Source: JADLHS01 sp044225555 (GTDB lineage: Bacteria; Verrucomicrobiota; Verrucomicrobiia; Limisphaerales; JADLHS01). Taken from it: a DNA stretch of 64,000 nt. Positions 45,825-54,562 of this stretch are shown one piece after another. Location: contig JBGAIM010000022.1 in assembly GCA_044225555.1 (NCBI GenBank), positions 1 through 64,000 of the forward strand. Reading direction: 5' to 3'. The position numbers and the translations under genes were made by a program. The notes beneath the pieces are model-generated. The model ran no database searches. It had not been told where the DNA came from and saw nothing but the letters and a program-made list of their open reading frames with translations. Each line of letters starts with the position of its first letter. Position 1 is the stretch's first letter.

Positions 45825-48188
45825 ATGAACTCATTATTTCCTTACCCAACTTCAACTATGTGGTTTCCTGTCACTAGGAGACTGAATGTAACCAGAACAG
45901 TGACCATTTGGGCTGGCCTGGTCTTCTCGCTCCTGACCTGCAGTTCGCCTGCCGAGGCGACGCAAAAGGTGGATTTCGCCAACGATGTCCTGCCGCTGTT
46001 CCGGCAAAACTGCATCGAGTGTCACGGACCGAAGAAGCAAAAAAACGGTTTGCGCCTGGATCGCCGGAGTTCCGCCGAGAAACCCTTCTCGCGGCGGGTT
46101 GTTCCAGGCGGCAGCGCCAACAGCTTCGTTTACCTCCGGTTAATCAGCGATGAGTTTGGCATGCAGATGCCGCCCAAAGGTGCGTTGGAAGACGAACAGA
46201 TCGCCCTCATAAAAGCTTGGATCGACCAGGGCGCCGAATGGCCTGATGCCCTCGCCAACGAGCAGGACTTGCCGCCGCTGAATCCCAAGGCCGTGGCCAT
46301 GGTGGAATCGTTGCGCACCGCTGACCTGCCGAGCTTCATGCAGGCCGTGGCGGCTGATCCGAGCCTGCTCAACGCCCGCGGACCGGAAGGTTCCACTCCT
46401 TTCATGTATGCGGTGCTTTACGCCGACGCCAGCACGCTGGCCAAGTTATTGAAAATGGGAGCCGACCCTAACAAAGGCAACGATGCCAACGCCACTCCGC
46501 TCATGTGGGCAGCCAAGGACTTGGAAAAAACCAAACTCCTGGTCGGTCACGGCGCCGACGTCAATGCCAAGTCCGACGCCAATCGCACGCCACTGATGAT
46601 TGCCGCGCGCCGCCCGGGCGCCGCACCGATCGTGAAGTTCCTGCTCGCCAAGGGCGCCAACCCGAATCCGAATGCCCGACCGGCCAGCGAGTCCAGTCCC
46701 TTGCTGGAAGCGCTCACGAGTGGTGACGAGGCGATCGTCAAGTTGCTCCTTCAGCATGGCGCTGATGCCAAGGCTACGGCGGATTGGGGGCTCAACCTGG
46801 CGGTGACCACGAAGAGCACAAAAAGCCTGCAACGGCTGGCGGACCAGATCACGGACAAGTCCGCCTACACTTCGGCGCTCCAAATGGTCGCGGTCCTTGG
46901 CGACCTCAAGGCCGTGCGCCTGATGCTCGACCGCGGCGCCGACGTGAACGCCTACGATCCGCTGGGCCGAACCCCTCTGATGTATGCGGCCGTGTCGGAC
47001 ATGGTTCCGCTCGATGTCGTCAAGCTGCTGGTGGAACGGGGTGCGGACGTGAATGCCACCAACCGTCATACCAAATCTGGTGATGCCGGGCTCACGGTGC
47101 TGGAGATCGCGAAACAAAACGGGAACACCCCCATCGTCGAATTCCTGACCAAGGCCGGTGCCAAGGCCGGTGCCAAGGCCGGGCCCGAGACTCCCGTCGC
47201 CCTGAAACCCAAACGCGACAACTCCATCCGCGAGGCGGTGCAAGCCAGCCTGCCTTTGCTGCAACGCGCCGATGCCCAGTTCACCAAGCAGGCCGCTTGT
47301 TTCTCCTGCCACAACAACAGCGTGGAAGCGATGGCGATTGGGCTCGCTCGGCAACGTGGTTTTCACCTCGACGAACCCACCGCGGCCGCGCAAGTGCGTT
47401 TCAACGTTGAAGCCCTTGAAGCCAAGCGGGACCGGCTGCGCCAGGGTTACATGATCTCCGAGGTGGGCGATATGTTCAGCGATTTCGTGGTGTCCTATGT
47501 CTTGGTGGGACTGCACGCGGAACATCACAAACCCGACCTGAACACGGACGCGGCGGCCATGTTCCTCCTGGCCCGCCAGCAAGCCAATGGCGAATGGGCC
47601 TACCCGCAGGCGGACACTCGCCCGCCGATCTGCCTGCAATACATTGGCCAGACCGCGCTCGCCATGCGCGCACTTCAACTCTATGCACCCCAGAACGACA
47701 AGGCCGTCTATGATAAAGCGGTTCGGCGCGCCGCCAACTGGCTGGCCAAAGCAAAAGCCTTCAACAATGAAGACCGGTGCTGGCGGTTGACCGGCTTGAG
47801 TTGGGCGAACACCGACCCGGCCGCAATCAAGAAAGCCCGGCAGGAACTCCGCGCCACGCAGCGGCCTGATGGAGGTTGGTCCGATCTTCCCACCATGCCG
47901 AGCTCAGCCTACGCGACCGGACGAAGTCTGGTATCGCTCCGGCTTGGCGGGCTGCCTGCTTCCGATCCAGCCTATCAACGCGGCATCAAATTCCTGCTCT
48001 CCAGCCAGCAGGAAGATGGTTCGTGGTACACCAAGACCCGGGCCTTGGCCTTCCAGCCTTACTTCGAGGGCAGTTTCCCGCATGGCTACGATCAATGGAT
48101 GTCGGCGGCGGCGACGAGTTGGGCGACGATGGCGCTGACCTATGCTTTGCCCGAAGGCGGGCCGGTAACCGCGTCACGATCTCCGTAG
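45825..48188 (+). CDS. Cytochrome c - ankyrin - alpha/alpha-toroid fusion protein
   Basis: A 787-residue exported protein with four parts. A signal peptide (TIWAGLVFSLLTCSSPAEA) leads into a planctomycete-type cytochrome domain (DFANDVLPLFRQNCIECHG, GLRLDRRSS, MPPKGALEDEQIALIKAWIDQGAEWP). About eight ankyrin repeats follow (MGADPNKGNDANATPLMWAA, GADVNAKSDANRTPLMIAA, GADVNAYDPLGRTPLMYAA). A second CxxCH (ACFSCHNNS, Cys codon at 47298) begins a C-terminal region with toroid repeats like squalene-cyclase/prenyltransferase proteins (QQANGEWAYP, QRPDGGWSD, QQEDGSWY). I start at the ATG at 45825; a TTG at 45768 and an ATG at 45858 are alternatives. Single gene, not overlapped. Function unknown. Confidence 0.82.
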   Translation: MNSLFPYPTSTMWFPVTRRLNVTRTVTIWAGLVFSLLTCSSPAEATQKVDFANDVLPLFRQNCIECHGPKKQKNGLRLDRRSSAEKPFSRRVVPGGSANSFVYLRLISDEFGMQMPPKGALEDEQIALIKAWIDQGAEWPDALANEQDLPPLNPKAVAMVESLRTADLPSFMQAVAADPSLLNARGPEGSTPFMYAVLYADASTLAKLLKMGADPNKGNDANATPLMWAAKDLEKTKLLVGHGADVNAKSDANRTPLMIAARRPGAAPIVKFLLAKGANPNPNARPASESSPLLEALTSGDEAIVKLLLQHGADAKATADWGLNLAVTTKSTKSLQRLADQITDKSAYTSALQMVAVLGDLKAVRLMLDRGADVNAYDPLGRTPLMYAAVSDMVPLDVVKLLVERGADVNATNRHTKSGDAGLTVLEIAKQNGNTPIVEFLTKAGAKAGAKAGPETPVALKPKRDNSIREAVQASLPLLQRADAQFTKQAACFSCHNNSVEAMAIGLARQRGFHLDEPTAAAQVRFNVEALEAKRDRLRQGYMISEVGDMFSDFVVSYVLVGLHAEHHKPDLNTDAAAMFLLARQQANGEWAYPQADTRPPICLQYIGQTALAMRALQLYAPQNDKAVYDKAVRRAANWLAKAKAFNNEDRCWRLTGLSWANTDPAAIKKARQELRATQRPDGGWSDLPTMPSSAYATGRSLVSLRLGGLPASDPAYQRGIKFLLSSQQEDGSWYTKTRALAFQPYFEGSFPHGYDQWMSAAATSWATMALTYALPEGGPVTASRSP

Positions 48189-48394
48189 TCGCCTTGCGAT
48201 TTTCCCGCTCCTGAGTTCAAACTCCCGTCAGAATCGCCCCGTCGGCGACCGCCCGCTCCGCTGCCCTTTGTGTTGAGCGTCACCGCAAAGTTCCGCCCGC
48301 TCCGCCACTGGCAGTCGGAACTTTGAGTTCCTCCGGCGAGAAGGGAATGCAAAACACCGGCTCCGGTTCGCGGGTCGTCATAACCACCCTTGGC

Positions 48395-49300
48395 TTAATG
48401 ATTGGTCACCGCAGCGGCCTTCAGAATCTCCCCGACCAGCAGGTCGGACAAATTGCCACCAATCGGGAAATTCATTTGCAATCGGCCTCTGGTATCCAGC
48501 ACCAGGGTGCGGAAATCGTGATTGAAAGACGGGCCGTCGGGTTTGTAGGTCACGCCCGAAGCATTGGCGAGTTCGGCGATCTTGTCCGGGGGACCAGTCA
48601 GGAATGTCCAGTGATTGGTATCGTAGTCATATTGCCGGGCATAGGCCCGGAGAATTTCCGGCGTATCGAAGGCGGTGTCGAAAGAAATCGCGAGCAGCTG
48701 CCAGTTCGTCGGCGCGTTGGGCATGGCCTTGAGCTTCTGCGATACCTCGGAAAAATTCTTCATCAGCCGCGGACAATACTCGGGAATTGGGCAGCGCGTG
48801 AAAAAGAACGTGAACGCGACAGCCTGTCCCTTGAAATCGTTGAACGAAACGGGCCGCCCAAATTCGTTTGTGAATTTGAAATCGAGCAGCGACGGTGGAG
48901 CCGCAGACTGGACGCCATTTACTGCCGCCGACACCGTGAAGTTAGTCACCGGAAACGACCGTCCGGTTTTGATCACTCGATCAATCCAACTTTCGTTCTC
49001 GTCGACCAGCAGGAGAAAGGAGATTTCATCGCCCGCTTGCAACCCCGCCAGTTCCTCCGCCCCCTTGACCTTGAACGGCATCGTCATCGCCTCCATGTAA
49101 TTCGTCACCGGCTGATGCTTGATAACGATGGTCCGACTGTCCGGCCTGAGTTCCTTGACCACGCCTGTGACAGCAAACGATTGAATGTTCGTCGCGGTCA
49201 CTGGATTTCCAGTGACGGGTGCGGTGGTTTCCTTGCGACACGAAACGTTCAGGCAGGTAATCAGTCCCGCCAGTAGAATTGAGGTTTTCCGATCAAACAT
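48395..49300 (-). CDS. CusF-like plus SCO-family copper chaperone lipoprotein
   Basis: A 301-residue exported lipoprotein (LITCLNVSC). Residues about 40-100 form a CusF-type copper-binding domain (IKHQPVTNYMEAMTMPFKV). Residues about 135-295 are an SCO/SenC thioredoxin fold with FFTRCPIPEYCPR (Cys 170 and 176, so CX5C rather than the usual CX3C) and the conserved His in FNHDFRTLVLD. Expected to bind copper and serve cytochrome oxidase assembly or periplasmic redox. Its ATG shares one base with the stop of the upstream phosphatase/cytochrome gene, so translation is coupled. A second CusF-SCO protein is at 61552. Confidence 0.88.
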   Translation of the reverse strand: MFDRKTSILLAGLITCLNVSCRKETTAPVTGNPVTATNIQSFAVTGVVKELRPDSRTIVIKHQPVTNYMEAMTMPFKVKGAEELAGLQAGDEISFLLLVDENESWIDRVIKTGRSFPVTNFTVSAAVNGVQSAAPPSLLDFKFTNEFGRPVSFNDFKGQAVAFTFFFTRCPIPEYCPRLMKNFSEVSQKLKAMPNAPTNWQLLAISFDTAFDTPEILRAYARQYDYDTNHWTFLTGPPDKIAELANASGVTYKPDGPSFNHDFRTLVLDTRGRLQMNFPIGGNLSDLLVGEILKAAAVTNH

Positions 49301-50295
49301 CACTCGTTGCGATATTTCTGGTGACAGGCAGCGCAACTCTGCCCTGCCCTCTTAAAGGCGGCTTCCATCGCGGCGGTATCCTTGCCCGCCTTGAGGAGTT
49401 GATGCAACGCCTCCGCGCTTTTCACTGCGTCCGTGAGTTTGTTCCGGTAATCGTTTGACCGTTCAGCGGTGTCTTTTGTCCGGACCATTTCCTTGAACTG
49501 TTCCCACAACATCGCAGCCTCATGGGCGGGGGAAATATCCGCGTGCCCCGGCGGTGTTTCCCAACCCGCCTTTTGTGATCGCTTGAGCCAGGAGAAATGC
49601 TCGTCAATCTTCACCATCGCCTCCACGAGTGAGGAGGGCCTTGTCACTTCGGGGAATCCCTTGACTGCCGCCAACTCCACCGCTGTGGGCGTTTTGAATT
49701 CAATGGCCGCGCGGTAGAGCCCCGGATAATCCGCCGCCGTGCCTGCCACATGCATCCACTCCACCGCCTGATTCGTCGTCCAACCAGCCGACGCCTCACA
49801 CATCACCGCCACCGCCGCCGGTCCGCGATGCAACCCGTGATGACAATGCACAAAGAAAGGTCCGCTCAACTCAGCCGTGAGTTTGGCAAGTTCAGCCACT
49901 CGGTTGGTCGGAATCCCATCGTAACCGTAGGGCAGATGGACATAGCGCAACCCATATTTGCGCGCCGCTTCGACGTCCGGGACGCTGCCATCCACACTGA
50001 CAATGGTTTTCACCCCGAGCTTTGCAATCCCAGCGAATGCCTCATCACCTTCCGGCTGCGAGCCGGAATAAATCCGCTGCGTCGCGCGAAAGGCATTATG
50101 CACGCCCGGAATTTCAACGGCGTGCGCGACCGTATTAGTCGCAACTTGCCGTTCGCTGTCCGCTGCATGGGTCAGGGATGCCAGCATACATGAAGCAACC
50201 GCGCCAGCGATCCATCGTGAGCATGGACGCGAAGGTAAAGAGCGGTTGTGACCTTCGACTTGAACGGACCAGTTTGCGCGTAAGGCTGGATTCAT
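49300..50295 (-). CDS. Tyrosine-phosphatase-like domain fused to cytochrome c
   Basis: A 331-residue exported protein. The signal region (RWIAGAVASCMLASLTHAA) precedes a cysteine-phosphatase domain: YSGSQPEGDEAFAGIAKLGVKTIVS, then the P-loop FFVHCHHGLHRGPA (Cys 151 to Arg 157, perfect CX5R). It resembles the DUF442/dual-specificity type. From about 215 it becomes helical (AMVKIDEHFSWLKRSQKAGW ... AHEAAMLWEQFKEMV) and ends with a heme site SCAACHQKYRNE (Cys 321, Cys 324, His 325) in the manner of cytochrome c-prime. The fusion puts a phosphatase in the periplasm next to a heme. It precedes and overlaps the CusF-SCO gene by one base. Confidence 0.85.
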   Translation of the reverse strand: MNPALRANWSVQVEGHNRSLPSRPCSRWIAGAVASCMLASLTHAADSERQVATNTVAHAVEIPGVHNAFRATQRIYSGSQPEGDEAFAGIAKLGVKTIVSVDGSVPDVEAARKYGLRYVHLPYGYDGIPTNRVAELAKLTAELSGPFFVHCHHGLHRGPAAVAVMCEASAGWTTNQAVEWMHVAGTAADYPGLYRAAIEFKTPTAVELAAVKGFPEVTRPSSLVEAMVKIDEHFSWLKRSQKAGWETPPGHADISPAHEAAMLWEQFKEMVRTKDTAERSNDYRNKLTDAVKSAEALHQLLKAGKDTAAMEAAFKRAGQSCAACHQKYRNE

Positions 50296-50344
50296 GGTTT
50301 GTCGCCGAGTTGAACAGAGAATAATCGCAGATAAGGCGAGATCA

Positions 50345-50831
50345 ATTCAGAATGACGCCACAGTGCGCTGTTCTTGAATCTCGGCAACAACATTCGTCGC
50401 CACACCTGTTCAATCCGTTGAACGAAGCGAAGATGTTACCACGCGGGTCCACGAGCATAATGCGATCAGGAAAAGTCAGCAATTAGTGTCGGCGTGGAAG
50501 GCGTCGGCAAAAAAATTGAGGGCGGCAGGTGTATCGTTGCGTGGATCAACGGTGAGCGAAAACAACTGAACGTCTTCTGCCTCGCCGACGAGGATTTGGA
50601 TGTCCGCCATGCGATCATTCACCGCACGGCAACTCAAGGAGCAACTCGCTTGCCCGACCAGACCGCAATGCCTGCGGCCACGCCGGCTATGGCGAGACCG
50701 AGGCAAAGCGTGCTGAACAGCTCCCGCCGCGTCAGACGAGTATCGTCTGACGCGGGGGATGGTTGCCGTGTTTCAGTGCCGTTTTGTTTTTGAGGGTTTG
50801 ATGAGCTTGGCGTCATAACCTGCTTCAACAA
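50345..50831 (-). pseudogene. Decayed SCO-family gene (paralogue of the 62439 gene)
   Basis: Two frames carry pieces of the intact SCO protein at 62439-63164. The N-terminus DDTRLTRRELFSTLCLGLAIAG is at 50634-50831, and CSLSCRAVNDRMADIQ...VDPRNDTPAALNFFADAF is at 50476-50706 in another frame. A C-terminal remnant (RIMLVDPRGN, ASFNGL) is at about 50350-50480. Relative to the intact copy it lost one segment after GKRVAP and another after FHADTN, shifting the frame. It keeps the order HMA gene, then SCO gene, seen in the intact cluster. Confidence 0.75.
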
Positions 50832-51090
50832 TCGCCTTTTTTAAACCGTCAGCCGAAACCTGATTTGTGTCGTAAGCCACAACAGCGAGTTTGTTGCTGA
50901 AGGTCACTTCGGCAGATACCACACCCGGCACGCGTCGCAGTTCCGAGGCGATGCCGCGGGCGCAACCGTCGCAGCTCATGCCTTTCACTTGGAATTGATT
51001 GGTCACATTTGCGGTGAAAGGGGAAACCTCAGCCATAATCACTGGCGCGAGGCTGCTCAGAGCAAGCACTAGAATAAATCTCGTCTTCAT
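50773..51090 (-). CDS. Exported heavy-metal-associated (HMA) copper-binding protein
   Basis: A 105-residue exported protein. The signal peptide (MKTRFILVLALSSLAPVIMA) precedes one HMA domain with the metal motif GMSCDGCARGIASEL and the rest of the ferredoxin-like fold (VVSAEVTFSNKLAVVAYD ... LKKAIVEAGYDAKLI). Copper(I) binding is the family expectation. Its 3' end overlaps the start of the decayed SCO gene, the same arrangement as the intact pair at 62439/63109. It lies 18 bp downstream of a c-type cytochrome gene. Confidence 0.88.
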   Translation of the reverse strand: MKTRFILVLALSSLAPVIMAEVSPFTANVTNQFQVKGMSCDGCARGIASELRRVPGVVSAEVTFSNKLAVVAYDTNQVSADGLKKAIVEAGYDAKLIKPSKTKRH

Positions 51091-51108
51091 AAACAGTCCT
51101 TGTTGGAT

Positions 51109-52044
51109 TTATTCTGCCAGCAGAGCGTCCCAGCGGTAGCTGTAAACCCAATGTGCCAGCGTCTTCATTTCTTCGGGAGGGACGAGCGCCTTGAGCGGAA
51201 TCATGACGTTTGTTCCCCACTTGCCCGTGCCGCCGTTTTCCATCTGGGTGATGATCTTGCTGATCGCTTCAGGATCGTTGCGATACTTGGCAGCCACCTC
51301 CCGGTAGGCTGGGCCGGTTACCAAAGTATCGGGGTTGTGGCACGACAAGCATGTGCGTTGAGTCGCCAATTCCATGCATTGCTTACGATTTACTGGTAGG
51401 AATCGTGATGCAGCGAGTTGCCATTCGTTTCCGGACTTGACGATGACGCCAAAAACGTCCGTGGCATCCTTGGGCGTGTCACGGTCGATGCCCCCCTTGC
51501 TGATCAGCAATGTGACCTCTGTGCCATCAGCACATTTGACTTTCGTCGTGCCCGACGCGTCCAACTTTGCCGCGCTGAATGAGACGTTGGTCAACTGAAC
51601 ATAGCGTCCTGCCATCGTTGAGGCGTCCTTGAACAGCGATCCGGCTATGGACGCCGAGGTGAACGGTTTGTTGCTCTCCGTCACCGACACACTTCCGGCG
51701 TTAAGCACAAGGGCAGCGCCGAATGGGCCATCACCCAGCTTGCCGGTGAGTTTCACCACATTGCGCGGGACGAGTTGCGCGCCGTCCTTCACATCGGTTT
51801 GCACTGCGAGTGCCGGCTCACCCGGATTGTGGACGAACGCCAGCACCTTCTGGTCGGGCAATGCAAGCTTCGCGGCGACGATGCCCGTCACGGAAAACTC
51901 CGTGGTGGTGTCCTTGGCCTTGCCCGTCGCCGGGTCAATCTGTGCGAGCACGTCTTTAATAGGCGTCTGCGCGCAGGCGAATTGCGCAACACAGGCCAGC
52001 AAGCCTGCGGTCGTTACACATTTTCTCGGAATATAATTCTTCAT
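51109..52044 (-). CDS. Exported c-type cytochrome with N-terminal OB-like domain
   Basis: A 311-residue protein. The signal peptide (VTTAGLLACVAQFACA) precedes a beta-rich domain (about 35-210, with FSVTGIVAAKLALPDQKVLAFV repeated in style by FTSASIAGSLF). It ends in a class-I cytochrome c: RTCLSCHNPDTLVTGPAYREVAAKYRND and a distal Met in GTNVMIPLKALVPPEEM. The ATG at 52044 gives the correct signal peptide; longer frames are spurious. It is operonic with the HMA gene. A monoheme electron carrier in the periplasm is expected. Confidence 0.83.
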   Translation of the reverse strand: MKNYIPRKCVTTAGLLACVAQFACAQTPIKDVLAQIDPATGKAKDTTTEFSVTGIVAAKLALPDQKVLAFVHNPGEPALAVQTDVKDGAQLVPRNVVKLTGKLGDGPFGAALVLNAGSVSVTESNKPFTSASIAGSLFKDASTMAGRYVQLTNVSFSAAKLDASGTTKVKCADGTEVTLLISKGGIDRDTPKDATDVFGVIVKSGNEWQLAASRFLPVNRKQCMELATQRTCLSCHNPDTLVTGPAYREVAAKYRNDPEAISKIITQMENGGTGKWGTNVMIPLKALVPPEEMKTLAHWVYSYRWDALLAE

Positions 52045-52237
52045 GGATTCTTCAATTGTCAGTTTCAAATGGTTCAAGTTCTTTGGCTGCGAATCTTCCC
52101 AGATGGAAAGCCCGGCCCGCTTGCACGGCATGATTTGCCGTTCAGCGACGCTGCCTACCGGAATAATTTCGAGGACTGGTTGTGGAGCACCCCGTCGAAT
52201 GTGCCTCGGCCATTTCTGCAACGAGCGGGGAGCAACT

Positions 52238-52672
52238 TCAGGCGAAGTTGGAAACCGACTTCCGTGGCCGCGGCTTGGGAGGTTCTTCACGGCGCGCCTC
52301 CGCCCTTGCATCCGAAGCCGCGACACGCTCAGTGTCGCAGGAGAAATCGAAGTCAAAAAACTTCCAAGCGAGACCCAACTCCTGCTTCGATCCAGGTTTG
52401 GCTTGTTGCCCCTCTTGCTTTTTCTCATCGGCCCGGCCCTTTTGAATCATCTTGCACATGCAGCAAGGATGTTGGCCGTCGAAAGTTTTGCTCAATGCTT
52501 CGGTGAAGGAAGCATCACGGGAATAGCTGACCATCATCCCCGTCCACGCGACAGTCTGGAGAAAGGCCCAATGAGCACCGAGCGAAAGTGACACCACTAC
52601 CACGATCCCCCAGCGACCGGCACGGGAGACTGCAATGCGCCACTTGTGGCTCAGGTATCGGCGGGAACTCAT
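52238..52672 (-). CDS. Unrecognised membrane-anchored HPCxMCK protein, copy 1
   Basis: A 144-residue protein. One transmembrane helix (RWGIVVVVSLSLGAHWAFLQ, about 20-40) precedes the conserved block HWAFLQTVAWTGMMVSYSRD, then FTEALSKTFDGQHPCCMCKM and a Lys/Glu-rich stretch, with a Cys in FSCDTE and a C-terminal EEPPKPRPR. Two paralogues are at 57173 and 61051. The conserved HPCxMCK suggests a metal-binding site, and the neighbours (SCO, CusF, HMA, cytochromes) point to copper. No known family recognised. It lies 13 bp downstream of the protease gene. Confidence 0.75.
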   Translation of the reverse strand: MSSRRYLSHKWRIAVSRAGRWGIVVVVSLSLGAHWAFLQTVAWTGMMVSYSRDASFTEALSKTFDGQHPCCMCKMIQKGRADEKKQEGQQAKPGSKQELGLAWKFFDFDFSCDTERVAASDARAEARREEPPKPRPRKSVSNFA

Positions 52673-52685
52673 TGGCTGGCAAAAT

Positions 52686-53675
52686 TCATGGGGCAGGTGT
52701 CTTGAAACTTTCCGCCAAGTCGGTTCGAGAAGTTGGATTCACTGTGGCGCGTGCGGAGACATCACGGACTTGTTGGAGCAGACGTAAAATGTCGGCCGCA
52801 ACCCCACACTCGCGAAACGTGAGCGTGGGGGCGGACGAAGAACTTCGCAGCGCCGGATTGGGCCAGATTCGCAGCGCATCCACCCAGCCGATCACATTCC
52901 CGCGCGAATTAACGACGGGCGCACCGCTGCTCCCCGGACCAAATTCCGCAGAGATTTCGAGCATCTCTTGAAAGCGCCCGCCCTCGTGCTGGAAGCTGCG
53001 GCGCGTTATCGAGCCTTGGGCGAAAGTGAAGAACCGGCCGACGGGATGACTCATGACCGCCACGCGAGCCCCCGTCTTGCCAGACGCTTCCAGCGGGAGT
53101 GCGGAAACTCTTCCGCCCTCCGTTTTCAAAATGGCCACGTCATATTGTTCATCATCCGCCAGCACCGCCCGCACGGGCAGCACCCGCCCGTCGCCGACCA
53201 GAACAATCATTCCTTCGTAATCCTGATCGTGAATCACGTGAGAACTCGTGACGAACATTCCGGAATCAGAGATAAAGAACCCGGTCGCTGGCAGCGCCAC
53301 CCAATCGTTGGACGCACCCATTCGCACCATCCGGCCTACGACTCCCACAGCCGCTCTGCAATGGGCGGCCAAATCTGCATCCTCGCGATTCGTGGTCGCA
53401 GGCTTGGGGAGTTCAAATGAAACTCTTTCGAGCCTTTTCAAAAGCTCAACCTTGGGCAGAAGTTGACCACGGTCCACCATGACTCCGCCCACTTTGCTCA
53501 ACTCTACTTGAACCAGTGTGTCGTCCACGGAAGGCTCAAGCAGAACTCGCGGGATGGCATGATGCTGCAAATCTGCACTGACGACACCCGCCTCCTGACT
53601 GAGGCTAGTCACTGATGCACCAGTGAGAAGGCTCGCCGACAGCAAAGCAAAGCAGATCGTGTTTCGCTTCGTCAT
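52686..53675 (-). CDS. Exported DegP-like serine protease
   Basis: A 329-residue protein with a signal peptide (TICFALLSASLLTGASV). The trypsin-like domain has a complete triad: His in FVTSSHVIHD, Asp in EQYDVAIL, Ser in FGPGSSGAPV. No PDZ domain is present. About 80 residues between the signal and the domain (VLLEPSVDDTLVQVELSKVGG) are unassigned. I use the ATG at 53675; the frame 30 bp longer overlaps the DJ-1 stop. It is 13 bp from the DJ-1 gene and 13 bp from the HPCxMCK gene. Periplasmic quality control is plausible. Confidence 0.85.
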   Translation of the reverse strand: MTKRNTICFALLSASLLTGASVTSLSQEAGVVSADLQHHAIPRVLLEPSVDDTLVQVELSKVGGVMVDRGQLLPKVELLKRLERVSFELPKPATTNREDADLAAHCRAAVGVVGRMVRMGASNDWVALPATGFFISDSGMFVTSSHVIHDQDYEGMIVLVGDGRVLPVRAVLADDEQYDVAILKTEGGRVSALPLEASGKTGARVAVMSHPVGRFFTFAQGSITRRSFQHEGGRFQEMLEISAEFGPGSSGAPVVNSRGNVIGWVDALRIWPNPALRSSSSAPTLTFRECGVAADILRLLQQVRDVSARATVNPTSRTDLAESFKTPAP

Positions 53676-53688
53676 CCGGGAGTTGATT

Positions 53689-54549
53689 TTATTTCGACGC
53701 GACATTGGCGATAGTGGTTTTGAATTTCTCGACCAACGGCGCGTGCATCATGTTGAGCATGTTCACAGCGGTCGGGTCGGCGGTCTTCGGATTGCCTCCG
53801 CCAGAAAAAGCGGGATGCGGATCGTATTCGCCAAGGAGTTGCATTCCCTTCGCATAGAAGTCGCCGCGATAACGGCGCACCAGTTCGAGACCCAAATCCA
53901 ATCCCGCGCTGACGCCAGCCGCCGTGACGCGGTCTGTGCCATCGAACACAATCCGTTCCGCCACTGGTGTCGCGCCAACCGCCTTCAACACTTCGAGCAT
54001 CTGCCAATGACTCGTGGCTTTGCGGCCTTGCAGCAAACCCGCCGCTCCAAGCACGAGCGAGCCGGTGCAGACGCTGCCGACGAGTTTGGTTTTGGCGGCG
54101 CGACTTTTGAGGAAATTGATCGTCGCCTTGTCTTCAATCGCGGCGAATGTGCCGGTCAAGCCACCGGGCACGAGCAACAGGTCCAGTTGCTCGGGGCAAT
54201 CGGCGAACGTCAGATGCGGTTTCACGCAAAAGCCGCCTTTGCTTGCGCCTTCGCACGGGACGGGATCAAGCGTCTTGGCGACGAAGCGCACGGTCGCGCC
54301 CATCATTCCGGAGAGGAAGTAATGCGGCCCGAGCGCATCGAGAGCCGTGAATTCGGGATACACGAGGATGGCGATTTGCTCGCTGCCCATCTGCAATTGT
54401 TGTTGCGGATGAATGTGCAGGGGCGTGTTTGTCGTGCTGGCTGCGGGCGGTTCAGCCGCCGCCAGAATTTGTGGCGCAATTGCACCGGACACTGAGGCCA
54501 GCGTCAGCACGCGCATCATTTCACGACGAGAGAGTGATTCGTTATTCAT
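53689..54549 (-). CDS. DJ-1/PfpI-family protein with Tat signal
   Basis: A 286-residue exported protein. A twin-arginine signal (SLSRREMMRVLTLASVSGAI) leads into a DJ-1/PfpI domain with IAILVYPEFTALDALGPHYFL, LLLVPGGLTGTF and the nucleophile elbow LVGSVCTGSLVLGAAGLL (active Cys), the isonitrile-hydratase/ThiJ-like group. A C-terminal extension runs past NPKTADPTAVNMLNMM. It is placed 13 bp after the pseudopilin stop and 13 bp before the protease gene. The export signal makes it unusual for this family; the activity is unknown. Confidence 0.84.
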   Translation of the reverse strand: MNNESLSRREMMRVLTLASVSGAIAPQILAAAEPPAASTTNTPLHIHPQQQLQMGSEQIAILVYPEFTALDALGPHYFLSGMMGATVRFVAKTLDPVPCEGASKGGFCVKPHLTFADCPEQLDLLLVPGGLTGTFAAIEDKATINFLKSRAAKTKLVGSVCTGSLVLGAAGLLQGRKATSHWQMLEVLKAVGATPVAERIVFDGTDRVTAAGVSAGLDLGLELVRRYRGDFYAKGMQLLGEYDPHPAFSGGGNPKTADPTAVNMLNMMHAPLVEKFKTTIANVASK

Positions 54550-54562
54550 GGGGTATTCGTGG

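Noticed and set aside
46446..47678. 410-residue minus-strand frame opposite the cytochrome-ankyrin gene
   Set aside because: Shadow of the ankyrin repeats; Gly/Arg/His-rich without known motifs.
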